DNA of 64,000 nt, taken from contig CM036618.1 of the NCBI GenBank assembly GCA_020746105.1, positions 43,698,014 to 43,762,013 of the forward strand. The letters run 5' to 3'. The stretch's first letter is position 1; every line of letters begins with the position of its first letter. A model generated the notes under the pieces. It had not been told where the DNA came from. It saw only the letters and a program-made list of their open reading frames with translations, and did not search any database. The position numbers were made by a program, and so were the translations under genes. Positions 35,730-49,876 of the stretch are shown here, in pieces. The stretch comes from Trogon surrucura. Lineage: Eukaryota > Chordata > Aves > Trogoniformes > Trogonidae.

Positions 35730-36391
35730 TGTAAGACTCACCACCACAAAGGCTGCTGTAATGATTAACGAAACTTCTGCAACATTTGTAGCAAATAACA
35801 CCTGCAAGGCCTTGAAGGCAGCTTGGACAGTGGGCCTTTTGCAACATTTTGCCAGAAAATATGAAACATCAAGGACAGAGTTCCAGACTCCCCAAGTTTT
35901 ATAACTAAGGACAAAAGGTGCATGGACAAGCAGTGAGGTTGTCAGTGGGTCACGCTGAGGAAAACGACTTGAAGAGGAAGGCTCAGCAAGAGCAACTCCT
36001 TGGGTCCCCTGAGAAAGGGGACCGCATGAGCAGTACAGATGGCTATGAGGAGGAGTTTATGCAAAGAAATTCCAAGAAAATGTAAATTAGTTCCTGTGAA
36101 AAAGGTGGAGAAAAGGCAGGGACAATGGAAGTAAAAGAACTGTAGATTAGCACCTAATTGAAATATTCTCCCCCCGATGACATCAGACCTGTGGGACACT
36201 GCTGGACTCCGTGATGGTATTTGCTCACTTCTTCTTTTTCCCTCTTCTCTTCCTCTTTCTCTCTCCTATTTTCTTTCTCTGTGCTTTGGAGAATAAATGT
36301 TCAGAGGAAAACACAACATTGACTTAGCTTGTGTCTTAATTTCACCTCTGGGACCACTGCAGCTCGACCGAGTATGATTCAGGACGAGACA
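35730..36391 (+). mobile_element. Endogenous retrovirus LTR, family A-related
   Basis: The left end TGTAAGACTC resembles the start of the family A LTR read on its own strand (TGTAAGAGAC). Near the right end, AATAAA (36292-36297) follows a long pyrimidine-rich tract. Beyond it lies a 19-base block (36329-36347, TTGTGTCTTAATTTCACCT) identical to the U5 side of the 3.2 kb LTR. The right boundary is put at GACGAGACA because family A ends AAGACA. I see no matching target duplication, so both edges are approximate. No viral genes are attached. The 85-codon minus-strand frame inside it is incidental. Confidence 0.7.
36292..36297 (+). terminator. LTR polyadenylation signal
   Basis: AATAAA after a CT-rich tract, about 95 bases before the inferred LTR end. 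Confidence 0.6.
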
Positions 36392-36393
36392 CA

Positions 36394-39250
36394 CTGTAAG
36401 CTTAATATGTGTTCTCTGAGACAGCCTTTCCTACACTGCACTGCTATTACAACTAATTTTTGACCTTCAGTATTTTCATTCATTTATTTTCAAATTTTCT
36501 CATGATCATAAAAAGGTAAATTTATAGCATCTGTTCAAAGTTTATCAATAAGTCTTAGCAGCGTGTGTTCATGGTTGTTGCTGTTATTTATTTAAAAAGA
36601 GCGTTTTAAAACTACTGAGAAACCCAACATTCAGACACTGTAGAAATAGAGAGGAAAATGATAGCCTCTGCTTTTTGAGAGTTTCTTCTATATATCTGTG
36701 TCTGATAATGCACGTAACGTCAGCAACCTTCATATTTCTGCATTTACAGCAGAAATTCTGGGATTTTACCTGGTGTAGTATTATTGTACTCAAGGTAGTT
36801 TACAACTAAATATTGGCTATAAGTAAATGCAATATCTTTTGTCTAGAGCAAATGATATAATCAGGGGGAAAAAAAAAAAAAAGAGAAGACAAAAGTTTAG
36901 ACAGTTTCACACTATTCTTCAAAAAACATATTTTCACCTTGTTGTAAGAGGAAGGGATTGAAAAACATGCCCAGTATAGGTGTAATACAAGTCCTTATCC
37001 AAAGGCTAGGTCCAGAATTTCTTGAAAAATCTGGAAAATTTGTTCATATATCTTTGCAATAGATACTGTTATTACTACAGTGCTGTATTAAACCTTCTTA
37101 GTCTTTCAATTAGCCGTTACTAAAAGAGTTTGTTTCAAATAAGTTTGTTTTAGGGAATAGATGTCAAAGTATTTTGTCTATTGAATGACTCTGAAATATT
37201 TTAAAGGAACATACTAGTCTTACCAGGTATGATTACATAGAAATAATATAATAAATAAGGTATACAAATTAAGCTTACACACCTACAGCATCATCTGACA
37301 GTAAGTCCTGTGGCTAATGTCCCATTCAAATCAAGGCTTTGTTTTGTTTGTTCTTGACACATGAAATGATAGCTTTCATGAAGATCTAGCTACTACCATA
37401 TAGAAACTATTCAGAGCAAAATTTTCACATCCATTGTAATAGACATGATAAAAAATACAATTAATTTAATATTCTGAGCATGGAGAAGTGATTTATTATG
37501 TTAAATAACAAAATTTCTGTTTTGTTATTAACATTTTGTTTACTATAACTGATCTTCTTGTTTATCAATATTTTTTGAGGAAAGACATGTTTGTTTTCTT
37601 TTTTTCTCCAAAATATGATCTTCTACAATATTTCCTTCTCTGAATCCCTCACCTCATCAGCGGGTTTCCTTCTTCCGTTAAAAACTTTAGACAACTCAGA
37701 CCAAACTTTACATTAAAGGTGACCTTATGAAAGTATCCAAGCTTTCACTTATTTTGTTTTAATCAAAACCTGTTCTGACACATGAAAGATGTTCTCATTA
37801 TATAAAAAATATCTAGACTGGTATCATAATTTGAAAGACATCCAACAGCTTTGCCTCATCGCAAGCACTGAAATACCTTCTCTCTCAACCTTACTACGTA
37901 ATTCTGTGTGTTCTGAGGTTTCATGCAAAATGGACTTTTTTCTTTCTGGTTCTATCAAACAGTTCCTACATTGCCCTACTGATAAATCTTTAGCAGATCA
38001 GTCAGCTGGTAGTTGCAGTATGTATTATTTATTTCTAAGAAAAGAATAAACAAGCCCACAAAAGTAAAGATGCAGAGATGTACAGTTTTTGAGAATATAG
38101 AGGATTTTTTTTCAATTCAGACTTTTTGTTTTACAGTTCAAGTTAAATTTCAGAGCCTGAGGACCCACAGCCATTTTCTGGATAGGTTGATTTCATTTTT
38201 CTGAGTGAGATTTTACATTGCCTCAAAGAAGAACTTGTTTAGTTCTGTATCTCCAATGTAAAAATGCCCAGACATTGTCAAGGGCATTATTATAATACAT
38301 TTTTCTCACTTTTCTAAATAAACATTCTTTTTTTCAGAAGGCATGTCAATAGAACCTCGTGATGTCTTTAGCTATGCTTCAGTTCTCTAAACAATCCACA
38401 AATAAACAATTGTAGGTCAAATATTCAAAGGCATTTGGATATCTATTTCCTCCTGAGTACCCAACCCTAATTGCTTATTGCCAGCAGTCCAGTGATGTTA
38501 CTCTATGTCCAGCAAGACAAAATTTGTTTTGTCTTATTACAAGGACAGGCATTTTAGGGGATTGAAGTTGACCTATTTCTTGGTTTAGGATCAAATACTG
38601 CAAATTTGCACCTAGAATGTATTTCTTGTTTCACATTATGTCTGCAATAGAGCTTAATATTTTAACATATAATTCAACATAAAAGAAAGGGAAAGAAAAA
38701 ATCTCACCGAATTCACTGTGGCAATAAATGGCAATAAGAACTTTTATACTCCAAAGTGATGCCCTGGAGACTTAGGGAGTTGTTCTGCAAGACTAGGTAG
38801 GAAAAACAGGAATAATACACCTCTCTGGGAGGTTTGTCTGAATTCGAAGAAACACAAAGAACTTGTTAAGGCAAGACATATAGCATTAGCAGAAACACAT
38901 ATGTCTCTTCTGTCACTTTCCATTCATTACTATGTTTCAACCTTCCTGAATGAGCTTTTTTTTTTTACGCCAGTTTCATTTTTCAGTGAGTTGGGAGGAC
39001 GGAACTCACAGAAACTATGATTAGAAAGAGCAAAGACTCTCCTGAAATTCCAAAAAAAAATTGGGGGGTTTTATAATCTGTGAATTGATATTAAAATTAA
39101 TAGACTTTCTTGTGTGATGGCATAATTAATTCAAAAGCTGCTATAAAGCACAATATTCCTTTTAGTAAGAGGTAAAGAAATAATCAGTAGTGTTTTGCTT
39201 TTCATAGCGCAGGAGGTGTTTAAAAATCTCACACCACTAAATTAAATGTC
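36394..39250. other. Non-coding AT-rich DNA, no gene seen
   Basis: No recognisable exon or interspersed repeat. Open frames are at most 86 codons and have no domain. Confidence 0.5.
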
Positions 39251-39528
39251 ATAGAATCATAGAATAGTTTTGGTTGGAAAGGACCTGTAAAGGTCGTCTC
39301 ATCCGTTCCCCCTGCAGAGAGCAGAGACATCTTTAACTAGGTCAGGTTACTCAGAGTCCTGTCCAACCTGACCTTGAATGTTTCCAGTGATGGGGCTTCT
39401 ATCACCTCCCTAGGCAACACGTTCTAGTGTTTCATCACCTTTCTTGTAAAAAATTTCTTATATCTAGTCAAAATCTACCCTCTCTTAGTTTAAAACCATT
39501 ACCCCTTGTCCTATTGCACCAGGTCCTG
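39251..39528 (-). mobile_element. CR1 LINE 3' fragment
   Basis: It starts with a reversed CR1 tail (ATAGAATCATAGAATAG), then TTGGAAAGGACCTGTAAAGG in the UTR. ORF2 C-terminal coding follows on the minus strand with degenerate counterparts of the F-L-V-x-V...H-x-x-L-G-x-x block. It stops at AGGTCCTG, right at a TA-rich microsatellite. It belongs to an older subfamily than the 5.5 and 52.6 kb copies, judged by its UTR. Confidence 0.88.
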
Positions 39529-39582
39529 TTTATATATATATATACACGTATGTATGCACGTATGTATATATATTATATATAT
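39529..39582. repeat. TA/TG-rich microsatellite
   Basis: Imperfect TATA/CGTATG repeats adjoining the inner end of the CR1 fragment. Confidence 0.85.
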
Positions 39583-42500
39583 GGAAGTTCAAAATCATAG
39601 CAGAAATGAAAAGTGTGTGTTACTACAAACTCTGAATTTAAAGAAACACATCTTTACTCCAGTACATGACTGTTTCTGTTATTGCATTTTTTGTTCTCTG
39701 TATTCTACCCTTCACAAACCCCTGCAGATAATCAGAAGGTCGGGAATTTTTAATATGTTACAATATGTTTTCCAATGAAGATATATAAATAGTCATAAAA
39801 TGAAAACTATTAATTTATTGATAAACTTAATTACAGAGGATCTCACATTCCCTGCTGTTTTATGGAGAATTGTTCCAGAGATTGGATGTAACTTCAGGTA
39901 GATTTTATAATGAACAGCTCATTCAGTTTATTTTATAATGAACCTGTAAGGTCCTGTACAAATGCTCTTGCATGTTCTCTTTCGCATGTTCTCACAAACA
40001 TAACATTGACATGAAAAAATAGGAAAACATTCACAGTCAAATGAGCAAATGCTTTTTGGTGTAAGTTAGTTTTGTAATCTCAAAAGAATGAATAAGAAAT
40101 AGCCCTAACTCTAATATATTTTTCATCTGTTTCTAGAAAACTATCAAACACTCTCTTGCTGCTTCTTTGGTTTTTTTTCTTTTGTTTTCTACAACTGCAA
40201 TTTCTGCCAAAAAAAAAAAAAAAAGTGGAAAGATTCTTCAGTTTGGTAATAATACCAAAAATGCATTTTATCCACCACTAGGAGTTATTCTGAGGTGACA
40301 GAGAACAGTTGTGTTTATGTGACACACAGCTCCATGTAGTAATTTCTCAGGTAGTCACTTACCATAAGCTTGTGGCAGGATATTTTATGGTAATAGTGCA
40401 GACTAGTAAACCAAACAAAACTCCAACAAAATAAAAAAATATTATTGAGTCCTATAGGAAATAAGTGTATGTTATATCACTTATACAATAATAGCTAGGA
40501 GCAGAGAGACTAGGATAATATGGAAGTTAGCTCTCATCCCTAAGACGTTTGTCATGACAAATATTGCTCTAGAGTTTACAGTTGTAGAATACATATCTGA
40601 ATAAGCAACAGAATTGAAGAAATAAAGCTAACTTGGTCACTTCAGGAATATAAGTCATATCCAGCATGTTCATTTGATATGTGACCAAAGCTATGTGTTA
40701 GTAAGATTTTTTTGTACTTATGGCCTTAGTTTTAGATTTAACTGTGAAAGGTGTTGATAGCCTAGTAAGAAAAATATATTTAAATGCTTTTAAAAGTTTT
40801 TTAAAGTGCATTTTAAAAGTACATTTTCTTTCAAGATGCTATGTAAATATTTTAAATTAAAGATTAATTGAAATAAGAGCAGGAATTAAGTTGTCTTGGG
40901 ATATTGAGCAAATTGAAATTAGTGGTTAGAGCATTCATAAGTAATAGGAATGATCCATCAGTTTATTTGAACTTTTGGAAGTAATATTTTGAATATTTTC
41001 TAGCAGAATTGAAATAGTTCCACAAACCACTCTAGTTTCACCAACAAGAAAAAAAGGGAGATTAGAGGAGGATAGATAAAGATTTTGCTTTTTTTTTTGT
41101 TGTCAGCATCTACAAAAAAAGGCTAAAATATGTGGACCACAGTCAAAAAATACTGTGCATTAAACTGTTCTAAACCTGCCATGTGTTGAATTAAGGAACC
41201 TAATTGTACAAGCTGTCATATAAATGTACTTACTAATCTACCACATGTTTGTCATTTGAAGCAGTCAGTTTCACTGGAAGTGCTAAAGAGTGTTCAATGT
41301 AATTACAGGTATATGCAACATAAGGCAAGAAGTAACTCCCGGCAAAGCATGCGCTTGTATTTCCCAGAACTTACCAGGGTCAAGTACATCTTGTTATGAC
41401 TAATGCTTTATCTGAGTAGCCAGAAATATTTTGTAAATCATCTATGATATCTTCTCATACTTCTTATATACTGCTATCAGTAACTACTATTCTAGAACAC
41501 ATTGCCAACAATAGCTGCTTGTAATTTTTTTCCAAGACGTTTCAGGAATCTGTGATGTGAAATGGAGTCACAGGCCTAACCACTAAACCCATATATCTAT
41601 CATTCTAAAGCTTGATGGAACACTTTACTCAAAAGCTAAGAAAAAGTTTATGGTCTATGAAGACAGAAGGGTGAACTCAGAAAAAGAAATGGGCCAGTTT
41701 CTTTTTGACATGTAGAAACATTCCATACATCTATCCTGTCAGCCTCCATTTGTTTTAGTTTTTGGATTAAATATCAGTTCTTAATGTGTTCTTTTAAAAG
41801 CGGGCCTGTATGAAAGGCTTAAAAGAAAAAAAAAAAAATCAGTAGATGGCACATGCTACTTTATTTCAACCAGAAATCTGGTCAGAAATTCATTTTTGAT
41901 TTGGTCAGAAACACTGATAGAACAAAAACAACAGGGTAGAAAAAAGAAATTAAAAAAGAAAACCCCTAACAAATCCAGCCCTTTTCAGTGATGATAAAAC
42001 TTTTCTTGGCAAGAGTTTTTCAGTTCCAACTTATGTGACACAGTTAACTTTCCCTCCTTTGTCTGATTTGGGTCATAGAGTTGAACATGGGTCCTTGTTT
42101 TCTCCAGAAACCTGACCACCAGGCTATGCTGTTGCTCTGCAAATACATAGATATTCATCACATATAAAGAATGAGACTGACAACAATCTAGTAACTATGG
42201 TTCAAATGATCCAGGCTCAACGTGTTGTTCCAATGACCATTTAGTATGTTATTACCCCATGTTGAGCAATTCCAGAGGAATAAGCTGTTACAATGAGAAA
42301 ATACTCAGTAGTTTGATTGTCAGAACAAATAGCTTAGTTACATAGACCACATAACCATTTGATAGATGTCCACTGAGACTAGAAACATAGAGATCTTTCT
42401 ATCATTCAACTCGAATCAAGTCGTCTCTCAGATTTTTTTTTAAACGCATTTTCTCACCATAATCTAAAAGTATTTTTAAAGATTGACACTGGCATAATTC

Positions 42501-45500
42501 ATGGCTTGATCATAAATACTACTGAACGTTCTGAGTTAGCTCAGCAAACTCCTTAATAGACGTACAATTTTAATATAGCTCTTATATATATTTCCAGGAA
42601 AAAAAAAGCAACTGACTTTTCTGACTTTCACTTATTGACACATTGGAAGGAATATGTCATTGTCTTGAAGTCTGTGTAAAAAGACTGAATATAAGAGTAT
42701 TTTAAAATGACAGATTCAACATTTTTCCACCTAATTGGTTTGGGCCAAGTATTTCATCTCTTTGTAGGAAGGAACCCGCAAACCCTACTATAATGGTAGT
42801 AGGAGATCTAACCCATTAACCACAGTTAGTTAGTTTAGACTAAAGTTTAGGAAAAGACTTCAGCAAAAGATAAAACTTTCAACACTTCACTATATTTGCT
42901 TAAATAATATTGTAAATATAGGCACTGTATAACTTGGTATCTGAATGTAGATTTTTTTCTTGGAAGTATATGCCACATTTCATGAGAGCTGTCACTGACG
43001 GCTATCAGAAGGCTTCTTTGATAGTCAATCATAGTGCTGATAAGACTAACAGTCTTGAGTGATATTTCTGTTCAATGTGGGGAAAAAACAAACAAACAAG
43101 CAAACAAACAAGCATCCAAAACAAAACACCTCTTTAAGGAATAAGATAACTGAAGAAATACTTTGCAGGTGTGAGCAAAGTGCTTTGTGAGGTTTATGTA
43201 GGACTGATGGTAAATACAGGGTACTCTTCATCATGCTATGCATTCTTGAAAGGAAAAATTCCAGTTGTTAAAGCCAGCAGACAGCTGAAGAAGCAGTTTT
43301 GACCTAGTCAGGAGACGAAAGACAAGGCTGAATTCAGAACAGAGCCGTGGGAGTATCAGGTTTGTGAACTGCAAGGAAAATGTCTGGTTTTCTTCTTCAT
43401 ACTGTGTTGAGGTGAACAAGCTTCCTGTAGAAAAGAGATACCTATCGCATAAAAGGAGTGAAATTGAGTCCTAACAGACTTAGAGTTCACGTACTTCACA
43501 TCAGCCAGAGCCAGTACACCAAATCTTATTACGTAGTAGACCATAGTATAATACATGCAATATCCTGGTTTATGTAGTTTGGAATGTTGTTAAGTTTAGG
43601 TGCCTGCACTGAAAAAGGACTGAAGCCATGACTGGAAGATCTTGGCTGGGAGAGTAGAAATCAACTCCTAAGTTCAGCAGTAATATTCAGCAATCTAAAC
43701 AGCATCCAGAGCTATGTCAAATTACTTTGGGTAACCACTAAATATTACCAGACATGCCATAAGATGTACAGTACAGCAGTGTCTTTCTGGATTGGCAAAA
43801 TTCCTAGAGCTTGATGCACTGACAGCCCCAGGACATCTAAGGATGACCCTCTGTCTATAAGATTACCATAAGCAATGGAGACCTTGTCCATAAAGTCAAT
43901 TCAGAAGAGAGAGTAATCCTTTTCATCCTAAGGTTCATCATGGCGCTCAGTTCATTTAACTGCAAATAGATTTTTAAATGTGGCTGAATGTCTCTAAAAT
44001 ATTCTGCTAGTCCCTGAAGAAGTTAGTCCTAAACTGAATCCCTCTTGGCAACGGCTGAATCCCAACCTGGCTTGCTAGACAAAAAGCCTGATATGGGAAG
44101 CAATGGAAGGAAATCAGGGCTGAGCCACGAGGTGATCTTAGGAAACAGGGATGCTAGCAGGAAGGCTGGAACTGAGCAAGTAGACTGAGAGGGAACAAAA
44201 CAGATGAAATCAATGAAAGATAGAGACAGCAAAAGGATTGAGGTTTTGTGACTAAAGAACAGTAGCTAGATAAAAAAAAAAGTTAGAAAGGGGCTTAAAT
44301 TTCAAAGTGAAGATTACAATGGTACAATAAGCAGATGAAGCTGCCAGTATGGGGAGGAAATTAAAGCTGTAGCAAGGAGATTGAAAGTATAGCACATACA
44401 TCAGTAAATCCCCCCAGAAAGGTAGAGCATGAAACACTCAAATAGAAGACTGTAACTAAATCAGGAGCTACTGTGGAGAAGAAATGACATTGGGGCCCTG
44501 ACAAGCTGGTAGAGAGAAGAAAGTGTTAACCCTTCCAGAGACAGGGCAAGATAACATATTCTTGCAGGAGTAAATGCTCAGAAACACTCTGGAATGGTAC
44601 GTCAGGTTGAAAAATCTTAGCATGTCCTACTTTCAGCAGACTTCTATGAAATATGTCTGGCAAACCATCACAGACTTGCGGTGCTGGCATCCACGTGAGG
44701 CACTGTTCCCACCTGCTACTATCACTTACTCCATTACACGGAGTGTCAGAGATCTGTGATGTCCATCCAAAGCTTCCAACCAAGCTCTCAGATAATATTG
44801 CGTGATGAGGTTTCTGCTTTTCCAGCTTGCCTTTTCTTCTAAATGGAAATTGTACACAGAACCTACCCTACTCTCCCATCCACTCAAAACACTATAAAGC
44901 TCCAAAATCAGGTCCGAATATCTACACTCTGAATTTACATTGTCTTAGCCTAACTATGAACTATTTATTTAAATGGAACGTTTCACAAATGTTATCTAGT
45001 CCTCATGTCGATGACTTTATAATCACCTGGAAGCTCTGTGGTGTTCTGAAATACACCACACATTCTAAAAAATAATAGATCCTAAACAATTAACCTGATT
45101 TACTATTCTCCACCTTCCTCTTTTTTCCTCAATTTACGAAACATAAAAATGTCCTCCTCACTGAAGAATATTGAAAAAATACATCCTTGCTTCACATACC
45201 TTTGCCTGTGATGTGCTTTATGTCTTGTCATAGGTCAGGAGATGCTTCTGGTACCCAGGAGCAATAGATGGGGACTGTTCATATCACATAATTGACAGTG
45301 GCATCTGGTGAATGTGCTATCTACAAAGCTTCTTGAACTAAACCCAGAGTGCTTCCATCAAGTCCTGGTTGACCCACATGAAAGTGCAGACCTGACTGGC
45401 AAAACATAGATCAGGAGAGAAAAGCCATAACATCACCTTGCACGTGTTGAAGGGGTATTAATGCTACCACAGGGGCTCACAGTTGGGAGCCAGCCAGGTG

Positions 45501-48500
45501 GGCCTGAAAATTTGTGTGTGGGATGCATTGGGTCTGCATTCATTCGTGTCAAATATTGCAGTGAGGACTGCTACATGGAAGAAATGAGCAATTCTGCCTT
45601 CAGAACAGGTTTTGTATTAAATAAGCAGTGAATCAAATTTGGGCCTGCATATTCAGTATCAAGAAAATAAAGCAAAATATTGAACACTTTGTTAAGTGAG
45701 CAATATCCACATATCCATCTGTGCCTTGAATGGCAAAGGTTCTTATGCAAAAATAACGTGATCATGTAATTAGAAAATGCACTGAATGCATTGTAATAGA
45801 CAAGAGGCTAATATTTGTACACACAACAAACACTCTCACACGTGCACATGTATATAGTTGTACATTCAACTGTTGTGATCTTAAACATGATCCTCCATTC
45901 ATAAATTCAGTCCAGGATTTAAGACTCTGGGTGAGATTCAGCTGACCATATAGATTTGTCTGAATGAGTCACAGAGAAATCTAAATGTAATCTAACTGCT
46001 TAGATACTTCATAATTAGTCAAGAGAGAGATTTTGTGCTCTCCATAATCTGATCTAGACATGTATTTTAGGGAAAGCACCCTAAAACTACGTAATACCAT
46101 AGTTTTTACCATAAAACAGTATGAGCAACTTTGAATGTATGCACTGTAGACTTCTAGGATTAGATAACATGAATCCCATGCTTAATGTTTATTTCATGCT
46201 ACAAATTCTAGCCAATAAAAACACGTATTGTAAAATACATTGCAGGTAATATTTTAGCAAGAAAGAAGTATACACTATAACGATTCTGCCAAGGCTAAGT
46301 ATTTAAAACATTTACCTACTCTACTGAAAAATACTTCAAGTAAATAAAATGAAAATGTGTAATTACATCTTGAAATGTATATTACGCTTTCATAAATTGT
46401 AATTTAAAAAAGCTATAGTAAAGTGAAGCAACAATTGAAAAAATTAGTCATTGGTTAGTAAGATGTTGAAAAACAACACACAGAGAAAAAGTGTATTTCC
46501 AACATGCAATTATCTAGTTAGTCAGAACAATTCATTATTTTCCCAAAAATCAATATTACAAGTGCTCAATATTTTCTTCTGTAATCTGAAATTAGACATC
46601 AGTCAGATGCAAGTATCAAGCAGAAATGATTTGTAGCTCTGAAAATCATGCCTTCTCAAACTCTGATTGCAAAATTGATTGTAAGCATGAAATTTGACAT
46701 TTTACCAATTATATCACATTACTTAATGTACCAGTAAGAATTCCTGGCATGTGGTGTTATACAGGCAAACTATATGTGAAGTGACAAAATGAACAACTTA
46801 TGTCTGACTTCTAATGTAACTATACTTTTCAATTCCAGACCTAGTAATGGAGGGAAAAATCCAAGGATTTTCCATTTTAATTTAAATTGTTGATGAACAC
46901 ATAATGCATGCCTTGACTACTTTTAATATCCTTACTATTATTCAGAAATACAGGTAGCATGCATAAAGATGCATAATATGCTTTACTCTCTATATAACTG
47001 AATTCACAAACAGTAAGGTAAGGTTTTGGGAAGATGATGGACACTCTAACCCAATTCAATCCAAAATAATTTCTCTACTTTTTTCTCTGATATAGTTTAA
47101 AGAGGAAATATATTAATAAAGAAGCACGTGTAGGATTTGGCAGTCAAAACAGTGGTTCAAGAGGAGTGCAGCTCTCCTGAAAAATTAACCGCGATCGTGT
47201 TCTCTGTGTGAACATACTAAAGTTTGTCATGGAAAACAATGTTTTCAGTAATTTGTTATACTTGTTTTAACTATGTAGCAGAGTAGCTGAAGTATTTTTT
47301 ATGACAGACAAATAAATTTGTTTCCAACACTATATGTATCATTCTATATTTAAACTGAAGTATACATATATATTGATTGATAATAAAATGTTTAAGGTTG
47401 ACATGGATATTTAAGAATAAAATCAGTCAAGTGATGTCCTCTGAGACATAGAGGTATAAATTTTTCTCTAATGGTCGAGCACACAACCCAATAAGATTTA
47501 AAGAGTTTTATAGTCATGGTGAAAAAAAAAGCGAACTCATGAAAAATTTTGATTCCTGTATATTTGACATACCTTAAAGTATTACATATTTTATTTTAAA
47601 GCTGCTAGCGTCTGTTAGCTGGTTATCTGCATGTCATTTCATACAGCAGTCAACATGAAACTGCCAGCCTACACACTCAGTGAACAAATATACACTTACT
47701 ATGCTATAGTTGTAAGATGCAAGACTTGTGTCCCATCTGAAATAACACAGCTTCAAGGGGAAATTGGTCGTAGAGAAGAAGTTGTTTAGGCACCAGATGC
47801 ATCCTGTAGATGAAAAATTCTCATTGGTGTCAGTGTTGTGTGAGCTCCATTGGTGTTGATTAAGACATTAACTTCATGGACTTGTACACTGGTACTGTTT
47901 TCCCCAGGAGTTACACAGCACTGCCTTGGCTTCCTTTCTCAAATGCCTTTGCACTGATGATATTAGTGTGACTGTCCAACTGTATGCCTTTGTTTCTGTT
48001 TTCTAAACATAGGGCAAATTTTACTTATATTTTAGGAATACACACACAGAGCAACATAATTTCAGATGTATCTGTCTTAAGTCTTTCAACTGTAATACTA
48101 TAATACAGTCCTCCAACTGTATTATAGTGTACCTTCAGACAGGCTATCACTCAACATCCTACACAGCACTATTTAAATCATCTCAACAGTAGCCCTCTGA
48201 AATTTGTCTATCTTAAATTTGCTTTTCTCCAGTTTCTGCATCACTCAGTTGAACAGCAACAAGGAAACGTGTTTCAATCTGACAGTCTTATTTTCCTTCC
48301 ACATCTGCTTCCTCTCCCCACATACACACTTACATATCTCTAACTTACTAACTGGTCCAATTTCTAAGTTATTTGTTGCAGACTGGAGGGATTTTTCTCC
48401 ACTACTCAGACAGGTCTCTTTTATCCATTTCTTTTTCCATTTTCTCAACCAAATACTTTCAATACAGATAATATAGATGAAAATCAGAATTTTGCAGGCA

Positions 48501-48679
48501 GCCGTTCAGATTCACAGTGAGGCAATATGCTCTGGAGAATAGTCCATAAAGACAGCAAAAAAAAAAAAAGAGAAAAAAAAATCACTGCATTTTAAATTTT
48601 CTTGCCACCTTACATGTCCCTTAAAAAGTATTTGTACTTAATTTTCCCCACCCTTAATCCAAGCATATCTATCTATATT
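39583..48679. other. Non-coding AT-rich DNA, no gene seen
   Basis: About 9 kb with no recognised exon or interspersed repeat, the longest such interval here. Simple tracts include an A-run at 40207-40222 and a CAAA repeat at 43083-43112. Small frames of up to 85 codons lack domains and often overlap on opposite strands. Confidence 0.45.
43083..43112. repeat. CAAA microsatellite
   Basis: Tandem CAAA units with two CAAG variants. Confidence 0.85.
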
Positions 48680-48885
48680 AGGAAGAAATTTCTTATTGTG
48701 AGGTTGGTGACACACTGTAACAGGTTTCCCAGAGAATTTGTGAAGTTGCCTCTCTTGAAGTGTTCAAGTGTTGGATAAGGTTTTGAGAAACATGGGCTAG
48801 TGGAAGGTATCCCTGACCATGGCAGGGGTGGCTGGAACTAGATGAGCTTTAAGGTCCCTTCCAACCCAAATTATTCTATGATCTG
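48680..48885 (+). mobile_element. Old CR1 LINE 3' fragment
   Basis: It opens with the ORF2 end (GGAAGAAATTTCTTATTGTGAGG for RKKFLIVR, then a degenerate counterpart of HWNRLPREV). The UTR follows (CATGGCAGGGGTGGCTGGAACTAGATGA, read in parts) and then AAGGTCCCTTCCAACCCAAA and ATTCTATGATCTGG. About 200 bases remain. Confidence 0.9.
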
Positions 48886-49580
48886 GTAATTCTACGTAGC
48901 TGTGGGATTTTTTTAGTCATTTATTTCTTGGAGCAAAAGTAAGGATGAAAAAAACTGAACTGTCATTTGAATTACACTTATCAGTTTTCAAGCCACTTAC
49001 AACTTGCATTCCACTTTCCTACAGAAAAAGTAATGTAATAAATCTTTATTGATAAATAATCATGGGGTTTAGAAGTAAACAGAAATATGCAATCAAGGTA
49101 TTTGACTTATTCATTATTTCTACTTATAATCCCCATCTCAGCATTTTTAAAGTGGAACTACAGAAGCATTTGCCGGAATAAGAAAACCTCAAAACTCTAA
49201 TGTTTCATCAGAGAAGAATGATATCCACAGAACTAGTGAGGAGATAAAAAGATGTTAAAAGGTGAAGGTGAAGTAGGTAAAAAGAACTAAAAAATTTTCA
49301 AGACTGACTAAAGAAAGCAATAATGTAAAAGCAAAAGAAAAACCTAGAGCACTGATGACTGCTAGTTGTATAAGAGAGAGTTTAAAGGTTTGGTTAATAA
49401 TTCAGCTGAAAAGAAGTATTTTCCCATTATTTCTAATTTTAAAACTTTTCAATGCAAAATAATATATTAGATGTTTCTAGTTTTCTATGGTAGTTAGCCT
49501 ACTGAAGTAAAACATTATTTTTCTAGTGACCTACATGGTCATTTTCATTGAAAGCAAGAAACAACAAAACCAAAAAAGCA
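48886..49580. other. Non-coding AT-rich DNA, no gene seen
   Basis: No recognisable gene or repeat between two CR1 fragments in opposite orientation. Confidence 0.5.
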
Positions 49581-49876
49581 GATCACAGAATCACCAAATC
49601 ACAGAATTATTGAGGCTGGAAAAGACCTCTGAGATCATCAAGTCCAACCTATGACTCAACAGCATCATATCAGCCAGACCACGGTACTAAGTGCCACATC
49701 CAGCCTCTCCTTAAACACCTCCAGGGACGATGACTCTACCCCTTCCCTGGGCAGTGCATTCCAATGCCCCATCACCCTCTCCTGAGATCCAACCTAAACC
49801 TTCCCTGACACAGTTTCAGACCATGCCCTCTAGTCTTGTCCAGGAGAAGAGCCTGAACCCCACCTGGCTACAACTT
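49581..49876 (-). mobile_element. CR1 LINE 3' fragment
   Basis: Reversed tail (CACAGAATCACCAAATCACAG), UTR (GAGGCTGGAAAAGACCTCTG) and the minus-strand ORF2 end through CCTCTAGTCTTGTCCAGGAG. The plus-strand 65-codon frame is a shadow. Confidence 0.9.

Noticed and set aside
35728..36400. ACTGTAAG on both sides of the third LTR as an 8-bp target duplication
   Set aside because: The left copy overlaps the likely LTR start TGTAAGA and would leave the element without TG...CA ends. Probably coincidence.
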